From: Streptomyces sp. R44
GTDB taxonomy: Bacteria > Actinomycetota > Actinomycetes > Streptomycetales > Streptomycetaceae
Reading direction: 5' to 3'
Length of the DNA stretch: 64,000 nucleotides
NCBI RefSeq assembly: GCF_041053105.1
Contig: NZ_CP163444.1
Coordinates: 4,278,001-4,342,000 of the forward strand
Part shown: piece after piece, positions 41,669 to 50,627 of the stretch
How positions within the stretch are numbered: position 1 is the first letter of the stretch
Layout of the letters: each line of letters opens with the position of its first letter
Position numbers and translations under genes: made by a program
Notes under the pieces: model-generated
The model's input: the letters and a program-made list of their open reading frames with translations, nothing else
Databases searched by the model: none
What the model was told of the DNA's origin: nothing

Positions 41669-42538
41669 ATGGGAGTCCTGAAGCGTTTCGAGCAGCGTCT
41701 CGAAGGTCTGGTCAACGGCACCTTCGCCAAGGTCTTCAAGTCCGAGGTCCAGCCCGTCGAGATCGCCGGCGCGCTCCAGCGCGAGTGCGACAACAACGCG
41801 ACGATCTGGAACCGCGAGCGGACCGTCGTCCCCAACGACTTCATCGTGGAACTGAGCACGTCGGACTACGAGCGTCTCAGCCCCTACTCGGGCCAGCTCG
41901 GCGACGAGCTCGCCGGCCTGGTCAGGGACTACGCGAAGCAGCAGCGGTACACCTTCATGGGCCCCATCAAGGTCCACCTGGAGAAGGCCGAGGATCTCGA
42001 CACCGGCCTGTACCGCGTCCGCAGCCGCACGCTCGCGTCGAGTACGTCACAGCCGCAGCCGCCCTCCGGGGCGCCGCAGCACCACCAGCAGCAGCAGGGC
42101 CGCGGCGGCTACGGGTACCCCCCGGCCGGCGCCCCGCCCATGCCCGCCTCCCCGCCTCCCGGCGCGCCCGGCCACCGGCCGACGGCGCCCGCGGGGCGCC
42201 CGGCGGGCGGCCCCGGATCCATGCCCGGCCCCGCCACTCACGGCGGAGCGGGCGCTCCGGTGCGCCGCTGGATCGAGATCAACGGCACCCGCCATCAGAT
42301 CTCCCGCCCGACCCTGGTCCTCGGCCGCAGCACCGACGCGGACGTGAGGATCGACGATCCCGGCGTCTCCCGCCGGCACTGCGAGATCCGGACCGGAACG
42401 CCCTCGACGATCCAGGATCTGGGATCCACCAACGGCATCGTGGTGGACGGGCAGCACACCACCCGCGCTACGCTCCGCGACGGCTCGCGGATCGTCGTGG
42501 GCAGCACCACCATCGTTTACCGGCAAGCCGAAGGGTGA
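41669..42538 (+). CDS. fhaA: FhaA, DUF3662 and FHA domain protein
   Basis: A 289-residue cytosolic phosphothreonine-binding adaptor. The N-terminal DUF3662 domain is at 1-120 (GVLKRFEQRLEGLVNGTFAK, PVEIAGALQRECDNNATIWN). A Pro/Gln/His/Gly-rich linker spans about 125-200. The C-terminal FHA domain is at about 205-288, with LVLGRSTDADVRIDDPGVSR and RRHCEI, then DLGSTNGIVVDG. In mycobacteria FhaA binds phosphorylated MviN and controls peptidoglycan synthesis; PknB is its kinase. ATG 41669 follows GGAGGAGGTG. First gene of the operon ending in pknB. Confidence 0.95.
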   Translation: MGVLKRFEQRLEGLVNGTFAKVFKSEVQPVEIAGALQRECDNNATIWNRERTVVPNDFIVELSTSDYERLSPYSGQLGDELAGLVRDYAKQQRYTFMGPIKVHLEKAEDLDTGLYRVRSRTLASSTSQPQPPSGAPQHHQQQQGRGGYGYPPAGAPPMPASPPPGAPGHRPTAPAGRPAGGPGSMPGPATHGGAGAPVRRWIEINGTRHQISRPTLVLGRSTDADVRIDDPGVSRRHCEIRTGTPSTIQDLGSTNGIVVDGQHTTRATLRDGSRIVVGSTTIVYRQAEG

Positions 42539-42548
42539 AGCGGGGGCA

Positions 42549-43070
42549 ATGTCAGAGCTGACCCTGACGGTCATGCGGTTGGGTTTCCTGGCCGTTCTGT
42601 GGCTGTTCGTCATCGTGGCCGTCCAGGTCATCCGCAGCGACCTGTTCGGTACGCGGGTCACCCAGCGCGGTTCGCGGCGCCAGGACGCGCGGCCTCAGCA
42701 GAACGCGCGCCAGGCCGCCGCGCCTCCGCAGCAGCGCGGCCAGCAGAGCACGGGCGGCGGCCGCCAGCGGCGCGGCGCCCCGACCAAGCTGGTCGTCTCC
42801 GAGGGCACCCTCACCGGCACGACCGTCGCCCTCCAGGGCCAGACGATCACGCTGGGCCGGGCGCACGACTCGACGATCGTCCTCGACGACGACTACGCGT
42901 CCAGCCGCCACGCCCGGATCTATCCGGACCGGGACGGCCAGTGGATCGTCGAGGACCTCGGGTCCACCAACGGTACGTATCTCGACCGGACCCGCCTCAC
43001 CACCGCCACACCCATTCCGCTGGGCGCGCCGATCCGGATCGGCAAGACCGTCATCGAGCTGCGGAAGTAG
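42549..43070 (+). CDS. fhaB: FhaB/FipA, membrane-anchored FHA domain protein
   Basis: A 173-residue protein with one N-terminal membrane helix (about 5-25, LTVMRLGFLAVLWLFVIVAV). An Arg/Gln-rich linker follows, then an FHA domain at about 85-170 (ITLGRAHDSTIVLDDDYASS, RHARIYP, DLGSTNGTYLDRTRL). Mycobacterial FhaB (FipA) interacts with FtsZ and FtsQ at the septum. ATG 42549 lies ten bases after fhaA. Confidence 0.93.
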   Translation: MSELTLTVMRLGFLAVLWLFVIVAVQVIRSDLFGTRVTQRGSRRQDARPQQNARQAAAPPQQRGQQSTGGGRQRRGAPTKLVVSEGTLTGTTVALQGQTITLGRAHDSTIVLDDDYASSRHARIYPDRDGQWIVEDLGSTNGTYLDRTRLTTATPIPLGAPIRIGKTVIELRK

Positions 43071-43249
43071 TGCTACATCATGAATAGGCGCGAGCGGAGC
43101 GAGCGAGCCGGGACGGTCCCCGCCATGGGGCGTGCCGCGCTCCCGACCGGAGCGACTGAATCGACCGGCGTGACCGGAGCGACCGGAGGGTGGGCAGTGT
43201 GGGTCGAGACCGGCTGTACCCCGATGCAGCGTCGACAGGGCAGGTGGGC

Positions 43250-44740
43250 ATGACTCTGTCCCTGCGATTCGCCGCGGGCTCGCACAAGGGCATGATCCGC
43301 GAGGGCAACGAGGACTCGGGCTACGCCGGTCCCCGGCTGCTCGCCATCGCGGACGGCATGGGCGGCCAGGCCGCCGGTGAGGTCGCCTCCTCCGAGGTGA
43401 TCTCCACGCTCGTCACGCTCGACGACGACGTCCCCGGCTCCGACATCCTCACCTCGCTCGGTACGGCGGTGCAGCGCGCCAACGACCAGCTGCGGATGAT
43501 GGTCGAGGAGGACCCGCAGCTGGAGGGCATGGGCACCACGCTCACCGCCCTGCTGTGGACGGGCCAGCGGCTCGGTCTCGTGCACGTCGGAGACTCCCGC
43601 GCCTATCTGCTCCGCGACGGTGTCCTCACCCAGATCACCCAGGACCACACCTGGGTCCAGCGTCTCGTCGACGAGGGCCGGATCACCGAGGAAGAGGCCA
43701 CCACGCACCCGCAGCGCTCGCTGCTGATGCGCGCGCTCGGCAGCGGCGACCACGTCGAACCCGACCTCTCCATCCGTGAGGTGCGGGCCGGCGACCGCTA
43801 TCTGATCTGCTCCGACGGCCTGTCCGGCGTGGTCTCGCACCAGACCCTCGAGGACACCCTCGCCAGCTACCAGGGCCCGCAGGAGACCGTGCAGGAGCTG
43901 ATCCAGCTCGCGCTGCGCGGCGGCGGCCCCGACAACATCACGGTGATCGTCGCCGACGTCCTCGACGTCGACGGCGGCGACACCCTCGCCGGTCACCTCA
44001 GCGACACCCCGGTCATCGTGGGCGCGGTCGCCGAGAACCAGGCGCAGCTGAACGACGGCGGGGCGATGCAGACCCCGGCCGGCCGCGCCTCGGGCCTCGG
44101 CCGGCCCGCGCCGCACCAGCAGCCGCCCGCCGGCGGCTTCGGTCCGCCCGGCAGCGGCGACGACCACGGCTACGGCGGCATGCCCCCGCAGGGCTCCTTC
44201 GACGCGTACACGGACGACGACTTCGTCAAGCCGCGCACCGGCCGCAAGTGGCTCAAGCGTTCCTTCTTCATCGTCCTCGCCCTCGCCGTCGTCGGCGGCG
44301 GCCTGTACGGCGCCTGGCGCTGGACGCAGACGCAGTACTTCGTGGGCGCCAAGGACCAGCACGTGGCGCTGTACCAGGGCATCAGCCAGGATCTGGCGTG
44401 GGTGTCGCTGTCGAAGGTCGAGAAGGACCACCCCGAGATCGAACTCAAGTACCTCCCCGCCTACCAGCGGAAGCAGGTCGAGGACACGATCGCGGGCGGC
44501 AGCCTCGGCAAGGCCGAGACGAAGATCTCCGAGCTGGCCGTGCAGGCCTCGGCCTGCAAGAAGGCCGAGCAGCGGCACGCCGCCGCCGAGAAGGCCGCCG
44601 ACCAGGCGAGCAAGCCGCCGGCCACCCAGAAGCCGGGTACCGCCACCCCTGACTCCAAGCCCACCACAGCCGCTCCGTCCCCGGGTCCCACCCTCACCGC
44701 GGAGGAGCAGAAGCTGGCCTCGAACTGCGGCAAGCAGTAA
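43250..44740 (+). CDS. pstP: PP2C-family Ser/Thr phosphatase PstP
   Basis: Metal-dependent phosphatase that dephosphorylates PknA/PknB and their targets. About 496 residues: the PP2C domain at 1-240 with metal motifs REGNEDSGY, LLAIADGMGGQAAGEVAS, VHVGDSRAYLLRDG and GGPDNITVIVADV. A Pro/Gly linker leads to one membrane helix near 325-345 (FFIVLALAVVGGGLYGAW). An extracytoplasmic Lys/Ala/Pro/Thr-rich tail has two cysteines. Start is ambiguous: ATG 43250 fits the family, while GTG 43199 has a better ribosome site (GGAGG nine bases upstream) and would add 17 residues. Confidence 0.92.
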   Translation: MTLSLRFAAGSHKGMIREGNEDSGYAGPRLLAIADGMGGQAAGEVASSEVISTLVTLDDDVPGSDILTSLGTAVQRANDQLRMMVEEDPQLEGMGTTLTALLWTGQRLGLVHVGDSRAYLLRDGVLTQITQDHTWVQRLVDEGRITEEEATTHPQRSLLMRALGSGDHVEPDLSIREVRAGDRYLICSDGLSGVVSHQTLEDTLASYQGPQETVQELIQLALRGGGPDNITVIVADVLDVDGGDTLAGHLSDTPVIVGAVAENQAQLNDGGAMQTPAGRASGLGRPAPHQQPPAGGFGPPGSGDDHGYGGMPPQGSFDAYTDDDFVKPRTGRKWLKRSFFIVLALAVVGGGLYGAWRWTQTQYFVGAKDQHVALYQGISQDLAWVSLSKVEKDHPEIELKYLPAYQRKQVEDTIAGGSLGKAETKISELAVQASACKKAEQRHAAAEKAADQASKPPATQKPGTATPDSKPTTAAPSPGPTLTAEEQKLASNCGKQ

Positions 44741-44766
44741 GCACCCGTAGGGGGCCTTTCACCACC

Positions 44767-46197
44767 ATGAGCGTTGTCACCAACACGACCACCATCGGCG
44801 CGATCGAGGCGCCGAGCCGCCGCAACACCGAGCTGGCGCTGCTCGCGTTCGCCGTCGTCATCCCGGTGTTCGCGTACCTCAACGTGGGCCTGGCCATCGA
44901 CGGCAAGGTCCCGGCGGGCATGGCCGGGTACGGCCTCGGGCTGGCGCTGCTCGCGGGCGTCGCGCACCTGGTGGTGCGGAAGTGGGCCCCGTACGCGGAT
45001 CCGCTGCTGCTGCCGCTCGCGACGCTGCTGAACGGTCTGGGTCTGGTGCTGATCTGGCGTCTCGACCAGTCGCCGCGGATCATCGCCCGGTACAAGACCT
45101 TCACCCCCGACGCGCCCAACCAGATGATGTACTCGGCGATCGGCGTCGCCATGTTCGTGGGCGTGCTGCTGCTGCTCAAGGACCACCGGGTCCTCCAGCG
45201 CTACACGTACATCTCCATGGTCGCGGCCCTCGTCCTGCTGCTGCTGCCGCTCGTGCCCGGCCTGGGCGCGGACGTGTTCGGCGCCAAGATCTGGATCAAC
45301 GTCGCCGGCTTCTCCATCCAGCCGGGTGAGTTCGCCAAGCTGGTGCTCGCGGTGTTCTTCTCCGGCTATCTGATGGTGAAGAGAGACGCGCTGGCGCTGG
45401 CGAGCCGCCGGTTCATGGGTCTCTACCTGCCGCGCGGCCGCGACCTCGGCCCGATCCTGACGATCTGGGCGGTCAGCCTGCTCATCCTGGTGTTCGAGAA
45501 CGACCTCGGCACCTCGCTGCTGTTCTTCGGCATGTTCGTGATCATGCTGTACGTGGCGACGGAGCGGACCAGCTGGGTCGTCATGGGTCTGCTGATGTCC
45601 ACCGCGGGTGCCGTCATCGTCGGGTCGACCGCCTCCCACGTCCAGTCGCGTGTGGCCGCCTGGCTCGACCCCTTCGAGTGCCTGAAGACCGCCCCCGAGG
45701 GCTCGAACATGGCCATGGCCTGCGACCAGATGACGCAGGTGCTGATGTCCTTCGGCTCCGGCGGCATCCTCGGCACCGGCCTCGGCCAGGGCAATTCGGA
45801 CCTGGTCGGCTTCGCCGCCAACTCGGACTTCATCTTCGCCACCGTCGGCGAGGAGCTCGGTCTGACCGGCGTGATGGTCTTCCTGCTCTTCTACGGCCTG
45901 ATCGTGGAGCGCGGTGTCCGCACCTCGCTCGCCGCCCGCGACCCCTTCGGCAAGCTGCTCGCGATGGGCCTGTCCGGTGCCTTCGCGCTCCAGATCTTCG
46001 TCGTCGCCGGCGGTGTGATGGGCCTCATCCCGCTGACCGGTATGACCATGCCGTTCCTCGCGTACGGCGGTTCCTCCGTGATCGCCAACTGGGCCCTGAT
46101 CGGCATCCTCATCCGGATCAGCGACACCGCGCGCCGTCCCGCGCCCGCGCCCGCCCCGTCCCCCGACGCCGAGATGACCCAGGTGGTCCGTCCGTGA
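44767..46197 (+). CDS. rodA: SEDS peptidoglycan polymerase RodA/FtsW family
   Basis: A 476-residue, about 12-helix SEDS glycosyltransferase that polymerises lipid II. Characteristic blocks: GAKIWINVAGFSIQPGEFAK, ENDLGTSLLFFGMFV, ANSDFIFATVGEELGLTGV, and TGMTMPFLAYGGSSVIANW near the C-terminus. It pairs with the class B PBP encoded next (GTGA overlap). Together they form the elongation-type wall synthase. ATG 44767 follows AGGGGGCC. The extracytoplasmic loop contains FECLKTAPEGSNMAMACDQM. Confidence 0.95.
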   Translation: MSVVTNTTTIGAIEAPSRRNTELALLAFAVVIPVFAYLNVGLAIDGKVPAGMAGYGLGLALLAGVAHLVVRKWAPYADPLLLPLATLLNGLGLVLIWRLDQSPRIIARYKTFTPDAPNQMMYSAIGVAMFVGVLLLLKDHRVLQRYTYISMVAALVLLLLPLVPGLGADVFGAKIWINVAGFSIQPGEFAKLVLAVFFSGYLMVKRDALALASRRFMGLYLPRGRDLGPILTIWAVSLLILVFENDLGTSLLFFGMFVIMLYVATERTSWVVMGLLMSTAGAVIVGSTASHVQSRVAAWLDPFECLKTAPEGSNMAMACDQMTQVLMSFGSGGILGTGLGQGNSDLVGFAANSDFIFATVGEELGLTGVMVFLLFYGLIVERGVRTSLAARDPFGKLLAMGLSGAFALQIFVVAGGVMGLIPLTGMTMPFLAYGGSSVIANWALIGILIRISDTARRPAPAPAPSPDAEMTQVVRP

Positions 46198-47660
46198 ACA
46201 AGCCGCTGCGGCGGGTCGCGATCTTCTGCGGCCTGCTGGTCCTCGCCCTGCTCCTGCGGGACAACTGGCTCCAGCTCGTCCGCGCCGACGAACTGAACGC
46301 CCACCCCAAGAACCGGCGCGTCCAGATCGAGCGGTACTCGAACGAGCGCGGCAACATCATCGTGGACGGCAAGCCCATCACGGGCTCCGTCGACTCGGGC
46401 GACAAGTTCTACAAGTACAAGCGGACCTATCTGGAGGGCCCCATGTGGGCCCCCGTCACCGGGTACGCCTCGCAGGCCTACGACGCCAACCAGATCGAGA
46501 AGATCGAGGACGGCATCCTCACGGGCAACGACGACCGGCTCTTCTTCGACCGCACCATGGCCATGTTCACCGGTGAGAAGAAGAAGGGTGGCGATGTCAT
46601 CACCACCCTCAACGGTGCCGCGCAGAAGGCCGCCTTCGAGGGCCTCGGCAGCAAGACCGGCGCCGTCGTCGCCATCGAGCCGAAGACCGGCAAGATCCTG
46701 GCGATGGCGTCCACGCCCTCGTACGACCCCTCCTCCTTCGCGGGCTACTCCGCCAAGGACGAGAAGGCCTGGGTCGCGCTGGAGAAGGACAAGAACAAGC
46801 CGAAGCTGAACCGCGCGATCCGCGAGATCTACCCGCCCGGCTCCGTCTTCAAGGTGGTCACCGCCGCCGCGGCGCTGGAGAACGGCAAGGTCACCGACAT
46901 CAACGCGGCGACCGACACCCCCGAGGGCTGGAAGCTTCCGCTCTCCACCAAGGAGATGGTCAACCACGCCAAGGGCTGTGCCAACGCCAGCCTGAACCGC
47001 GCCCTGGAGATCTCCTGCAACTCGGTCTTCGCGAAGCTCGGCGACGACGTCGGCCGCGACAAAATGGTCGAGATGGCGGAGAAGTTCGGCTTCAACGCCG
47101 AACAGTTCACCCCGGTCCGCTCCTCGGCCTCCGTCTTCGACAAGAAGGCCGACCGCCCCGGTAACGCGCTCTCGTCGATCGGCCAGTTCAACACCGCGAC
47201 CACCCCGCTGCAGATGGCGATGGTCACAGCGGCGATCGCCAACGACGGCAAGCTGATGAAGCCGTACATGATCGACCAGCTGCGCGCCCCGAACGTCGAC
47301 ATCATCAAGCAGAACGAGCCGGAGGAGCTGAGCCGCCCGGTCTCGCCGGAGACGGCCCAGAAGCTCCAGCAGATGATGGAGAACGTCGTCTCCAACGGCA
47401 CCGGCGGCAAGGGCGACCTGAACATGGACGGCGTGAAGGTCGGCGGCAAGACGGGTACGGCCCAGCACGGCGAGAAGAACGCGAAGCGTCCCTACGCCTG
47501 GTTCATCTCGTACGCGAAGACCTCGGAGGGCTCCCCGGTGGCGGTCGCCGTGGTCGTCGAGGACTCGGCGGGCACGGACCGTGAGGACATCACCGGTGGT
47601 GGCCTCGCCGCCCCGATCGCCAAGGCCGTGATGAAGGCGGTTCTGAAGACCCGGGGCTGA
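46194..47660 (+). CDS. pbpA: Class B penicillin-binding protein PbpA
   Basis: A 488-residue transpeptidase that cross-links peptidoglycan. An N-terminal membrane helix is at 8-22. The dimerisation domain carries RGNIIVDGKPI. The catalytic domain has S217xxK220 (YPPGSVFKVV), SCN at 274-276, and KTG in KVGGKTGTAQHG. GTG 46194 overlaps the rodA stop. Mycobacterial PbpA is phosphorylated by PknB and needed for septation and growth, in agreement with this operon. A terminator-like hairpin follows at 47701. Confidence 0.95.
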   Translation: MNKPLRRVAIFCGLLVLALLLRDNWLQLVRADELNAHPKNRRVQIERYSNERGNIIVDGKPITGSVDSGDKFYKYKRTYLEGPMWAPVTGYASQAYDANQIEKIEDGILTGNDDRLFFDRTMAMFTGEKKKGGDVITTLNGAAQKAAFEGLGSKTGAVVAIEPKTGKILAMASTPSYDPSSFAGYSAKDEKAWVALEKDKNKPKLNRAIREIYPPGSVFKVVTAAAALENGKVTDINAATDTPEGWKLPLSTKEMVNHAKGCANASLNRALEISCNSVFAKLGDDVGRDKMVEMAEKFGFNAEQFTPVRSSASVFDKKADRPGNALSSIGQFNTATTPLQMAMVTAAIANDGKLMKPYMIDQLRAPNVDIIKQNEPEELSRPVSPETAQKLQQMMENVVSNGTGGKGDLNMDGVKVGGKTGTAQHGEKNAKRPYAWFISYAKTSEGSPVAVAVVVEDSAGTDREDITGGGLAAPIAKAVMKAVLKTRG

Positions 47661-47700
47661 CCCCCGGACCCCGTACGAGCCAGGTACCGGTCAGGTATCA

Positions 47701-47741
47701 GCTACCGGCCCCGGGCGGAACGCCTTCCCGGGGCCGGTAGC
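47701..47741 (+). terminator. Hairpin between pbpA and pknB
   Basis: The arms 47701-47715 and 47727-47741 are perfectly complementary over 15 bases around an 11-base loop. This may end or attenuate the operon transcript ahead of pknB, allowing separate pknB expression. Confidence 0.6.
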
Positions 47742-47815
47742 GTATGCGCGAACAGCACACACCGCCGGACCACCCATGGGTGCGGTCGGGACAGACGGAG
47801 AGGGCTGGATTAGCT

Positions 47816-49828
47816 ATGGAAGAGCCGCGTCGCCTCGGCGGCCGGTACGAGCTGGGCCCGGTGCTCGGCCGTGGTGGCATGGCCGAGGTGTACCTCGCCC
47901 AGGACACCCGGCTCGGCCGCACCGTCGCCGTGAAGACGCTGCGGGCCGACCTGGCCCGTGATCCGTCCTTCCAGGCCCGGTTCCGCCGTGAGGCACAGTC
48001 CGCCGCCTCGTTGAACCATCCGGCGATCGTCGCGGTCTACGACACCGGCGAGGACTACGTCGACCAGGTCTCCATCCCGTACATCGTGATGGAGTACGTC
48101 GACGGGTCGACCCTGCGTGAGCTGCTTCACTCCGGGCGCAAGCTGCTGCCCGAGCGCACGCTCGAGATGACGGTCGGCATCCTCCAGGCGCTGGAGTACT
48201 CGCACCGCGCCGGCATCGTGCACCGTGACATCAAGCCGGCGAACGTCATGCTGACGCGCACCGGCCAGGTCAAGGTCATGGACTTCGGCATCGCGCGCGC
48301 CATGGGCGACTCGGGCATGACCATGACGCAGACCGCCGCGGTGATCGGCACGGCCCAGTACCTCTCCCCGGAGCAGGCCAAGGGCGAGCAGGTCGACGCC
48401 CGGTCCGACCTGTACTCCACCGGCTGCCTGCTCTACGAGCTGCTCACCGTCCGGCCCCCGTTCATCGGCGACTCCCCGGTCGCGGTCGCGTACCAGCACG
48501 TCCGCGAGGAGCCGCAGCCGCCGAGCAACTTCGACCCCGAGATCACGCCCGAGATGGACGCCATCGTCCTGAAGGCGCTGGTCAAGGACCCTGACTACCG
48601 GTACCAGTCCGCCGACGAGATGCGCGCGGACATCGAGGCCTGCCTCGACGGTCAGCCGGTCGCGGCCGCCGCCGCGATGGGGATGGGCATGGCGGGCGCG
48701 CCCGCGTACGGCGGGGGCTACGGCGGCTATCCGCCGGAGGACCAGCCGACGACCGCGCTGCGCCAGGCCGACCCGGCCGGCCAGACGTCGATGCTGCCGC
48801 CGGTCAACCCGGACGACGGCGGCTACGGCTATGACGACCGTCCGGACCGCCGTCGCGGTGGCCAGAAGAAGTCGAACACCTCGACGATCCTGCTGGCTCT
48901 CGCGGGCGTCCTGGTGCTCGTCGGCGCGATCTTCATCGGTGTCTCGCTCTTCGACAAGAAGGACGGGCCGCAGAAGGTCACGGTCCCGAACCTGGTCGGC
49001 CAGAACATGGCGGCGGCGAACGACCGCGCGAAGAACTCCCAGGTGAAGGTCCAGCAGACCGGTACCGAGCGCTGCGACCAGCCCAAGGACACCATCTGCC
49101 GCCAGGACCCGGCCGCGGACGGCACCGCGACGATGGACACCAACGGGACGATCCAGGTGGTCGTCTCCGAGGGCGCCCCGCTCATCGAGGTCCCGGACGT
49201 CATGGAGCAGTCCCAGGAGCGGGCCGAGCAGACGCTCAAGGACAAGGGCTTCAAGGTCAAGGTCGAGCAGGAGGAGTCCGCGGAGGAGCCGGGCACGGTT
49301 CTGAAGCAGAACCCGGACGGCGGCACCAAGGCCGAGCAGAACTCCGAGATCACGATCACCGTCGCGAAGAAGGAGCTGTCCGAGCTTCCCAGCGTCAAGG
49401 GCCGGACCTACGACCAGGCCGTCCAGCAGCTGAACTCGCTCGGCTTCACGAGCGTGACCAAGGAGGACGTCGACTCGAACGAGCCCGCGGGCACGGTCGT
49501 CGACCAGACCCCGCAGGGCCCGTCGAACCAGCCGAAGGACGTCCAGATCACGCTGAAGGTCTCCAAGGGACCGCAGCAGACCATGGTCACGATTCCCCCG
49601 GGTCTGACCGGCAGGAAGTTCAAGGACGTCCGGGACCTGCTGCAGAGCATGGGTCTGCAGCAGATCACCCAGGCGGGCTCCGACAAGGAGGACGCCCTGG
49701 TCATCAACACGAACCCGCCGGAGGGCACCCAGGTTCCCACCAACCAGCCGATCACCGTGAACACGATCGGCGCCGGAGGCGGGGACAACAACAACGGGAA
49801 CCCCGGCGGCGGCGGCTTCTTCGGCTGA
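47816..49828 (+). CDS. pknB: Ser/Thr protein kinase PknB with four PASTA domains
   Basis: Master receptor kinase of wall growth, 670 residues. Kinase domain 10-275: GRGGMAEVY, Lys40, HRDIKPAN at 136-143, DFG at 156-158, and activation-loop Thr residues at 169-173 (TMTQT). Membrane helix 357-378. Four extracytoplasmic PASTA domains begin near 387 (VTVPNLVGQ), 457 (IEVPDVMEQ), 525 (SELPSVKGR) and 593 (VTIPPGLTGR), followed by an Asn/Gly-rich end. PASTA domains bind muropeptides and lipid II. ATG 47816 fits the family; the ribosome site is weak. Closes the fhaA-pknB block. Confidence 0.96.
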   Translation: MEEPRRLGGRYELGPVLGRGGMAEVYLAQDTRLGRTVAVKTLRADLARDPSFQARFRREAQSAASLNHPAIVAVYDTGEDYVDQVSIPYIVMEYVDGSTLRELLHSGRKLLPERTLEMTVGILQALEYSHRAGIVHRDIKPANVMLTRTGQVKVMDFGIARAMGDSGMTMTQTAAVIGTAQYLSPEQAKGEQVDARSDLYSTGCLLYELLTVRPPFIGDSPVAVAYQHVREEPQPPSNFDPEITPEMDAIVLKALVKDPDYRYQSADEMRADIEACLDGQPVAAAAAMGMGMAGAPAYGGGYGGYPPEDQPTTALRQADPAGQTSMLPPVNPDDGGYGYDDRPDRRRGGQKKSNTSTILLALAGVLVLVGAIFIGVSLFDKKDGPQKVTVPNLVGQNMAAANDRAKNSQVKVQQTGTERCDQPKDTICRQDPAADGTATMDTNGTIQVVVSEGAPLIEVPDVMEQSQERAEQTLKDKGFKVKVEQEESAEEPGTVLKQNPDGGTKAEQNSEITITVAKKELSELPSVKGRTYDQAVQQLNSLGFTSVTKEDVDSNEPAGTVVDQTPQGPSNQPKDVQITLKVSKGPQQTMVTIPPGLTGRKFKDVRDLLQSMGLQQITQAGSDKEDALVINTNPPEGTQVPTNQPITVNTIGAGGGDNNNGNPGGGGFFG

Positions 49829-49852
49829 GCCCCGCACGCACCCGACACGCAC

Positions 49853-49897
49853 ACGGGAGAGCCCCGGCATCCAGTACGGATGCCGGGGCTCTCCCGT
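49853..49897. terminator. Bidirectional terminator, pknB / sortase
   Basis: The arms 49853-49872 and 49878-49897 form a perfect 20-base stem around AGTAC, between the convergent stops of pknB (49828) and the sortase gene (49913). Followed by TTGTC on the plus strand. Confidence 0.85.
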
Positions 49898-49912
49898 TGT
49901 CCCGTCCGACGC

Positions 49913-50590
49913 TCAGCGCAGCTCCGCCGGCGGGGTGCGGTCGCGGTCGACCTTCTCCGTGCGTTCCAGTTCGCCCCAGACGATGTAGCGGTAGTCCGAG
50001 GTGTACATGGGGGTGCAGGTGGTCAGCGTGATGTAGCGGCCGGGCTTGGTCCTGCCGGATTCCTTCGGGACGGGCTGGAGGACGTCCACGTTGAACTTCG
50101 TCGTCTCGGGCAGGGTCTTGTAGACCTTGTAGACGTACCAGAGGTCCTTCGTCTCGAAGACGATCGCGTCCCCGGTCTTCAACTTGTGGATGTTGTGGAA
50201 TTTGGCGCCGTGCCCGTCCCGGTGCGCGGCGAGCGTGAAGTTGCCCTGCTTGTCCTGCGGCAGCGCGGACTTGATCGGGTCGGTGTAGTAGCCGGCGACG
50301 CCGTGGTTGAGGACGTCGGTGCCGGTGCCCTGCTTCACCAGGACCTCGCCGTTCTTCATGGCGGGTACGTGGAGGAAGCCGATGCCGTCCTTGGTGTCGA
50401 GCGCCCCGGGGCCCTGGTCGGCCCACTGGTCGCGGACCTGTGCGCCGTCCTTGTCGGCGGCGCGGTCGGCGAGGACGTTCGTCCACCACAGCGAGTAGAC
50501 GACGAAGAGGCCGAGTACCAGGCCCGCCGTGATGAGGAGTTCGCCGAAGAGGCTGATGATCCCGGCGATCCGGTTGCGCGCGCGTGCCAC
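49913..50590 (-). CDS. Class E sortase (1)
   Basis: Membrane-anchored transpeptidase that links LAxTG proteins to the wall in Streptomyces. 225 residues, with an N-terminal membrane helix at 12-37 and a sortase beta-barrel from about 65. Catalytic triad: His123 (TLAAHRDGHG), Cys192 (ITLTTCTP), Arg201 (SDYRYIVWG). GTG 50590 start, 37 bases after the next sortase's stop. The three sortases in this cluster share the TLTTC block but differ in N-terminal extension, suggesting different partners. Confidence 0.92.
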   Translation of the reverse strand: MARARNRIAGIISLFGELLITAGLVLGLFVVYSLWWTNVLADRAADKDGAQVRDQWADQGPGALDTKDGIGFLHVPAMKNGEVLVKQGTGTDVLNHGVAGYYTDPIKSALPQDKQGNFTLAAHRDGHGAKFHNIHKLKTGDAIVFETKDLWYVYKVYKTLPETTKFNVDVLQPVPKESGRTKPGRYITLTTCTPMYTSDYRYIVWGELERTEKVDRDRTPPAELR

Positions 50591-50627
50591 TAGGTCGTCC
50601 CGTCGTCCCGTCCGGAGGTGTGGGGGC

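Noticed and set aside
41246..41977. Open frames in the purine-rich region before fhaA
   Set aside because: Products are single-residue-biased (Arg/Glu/Lys or Ser/Leu/Pro) on both strands and lack ribosome sites. They arise from the low-complexity DNA.
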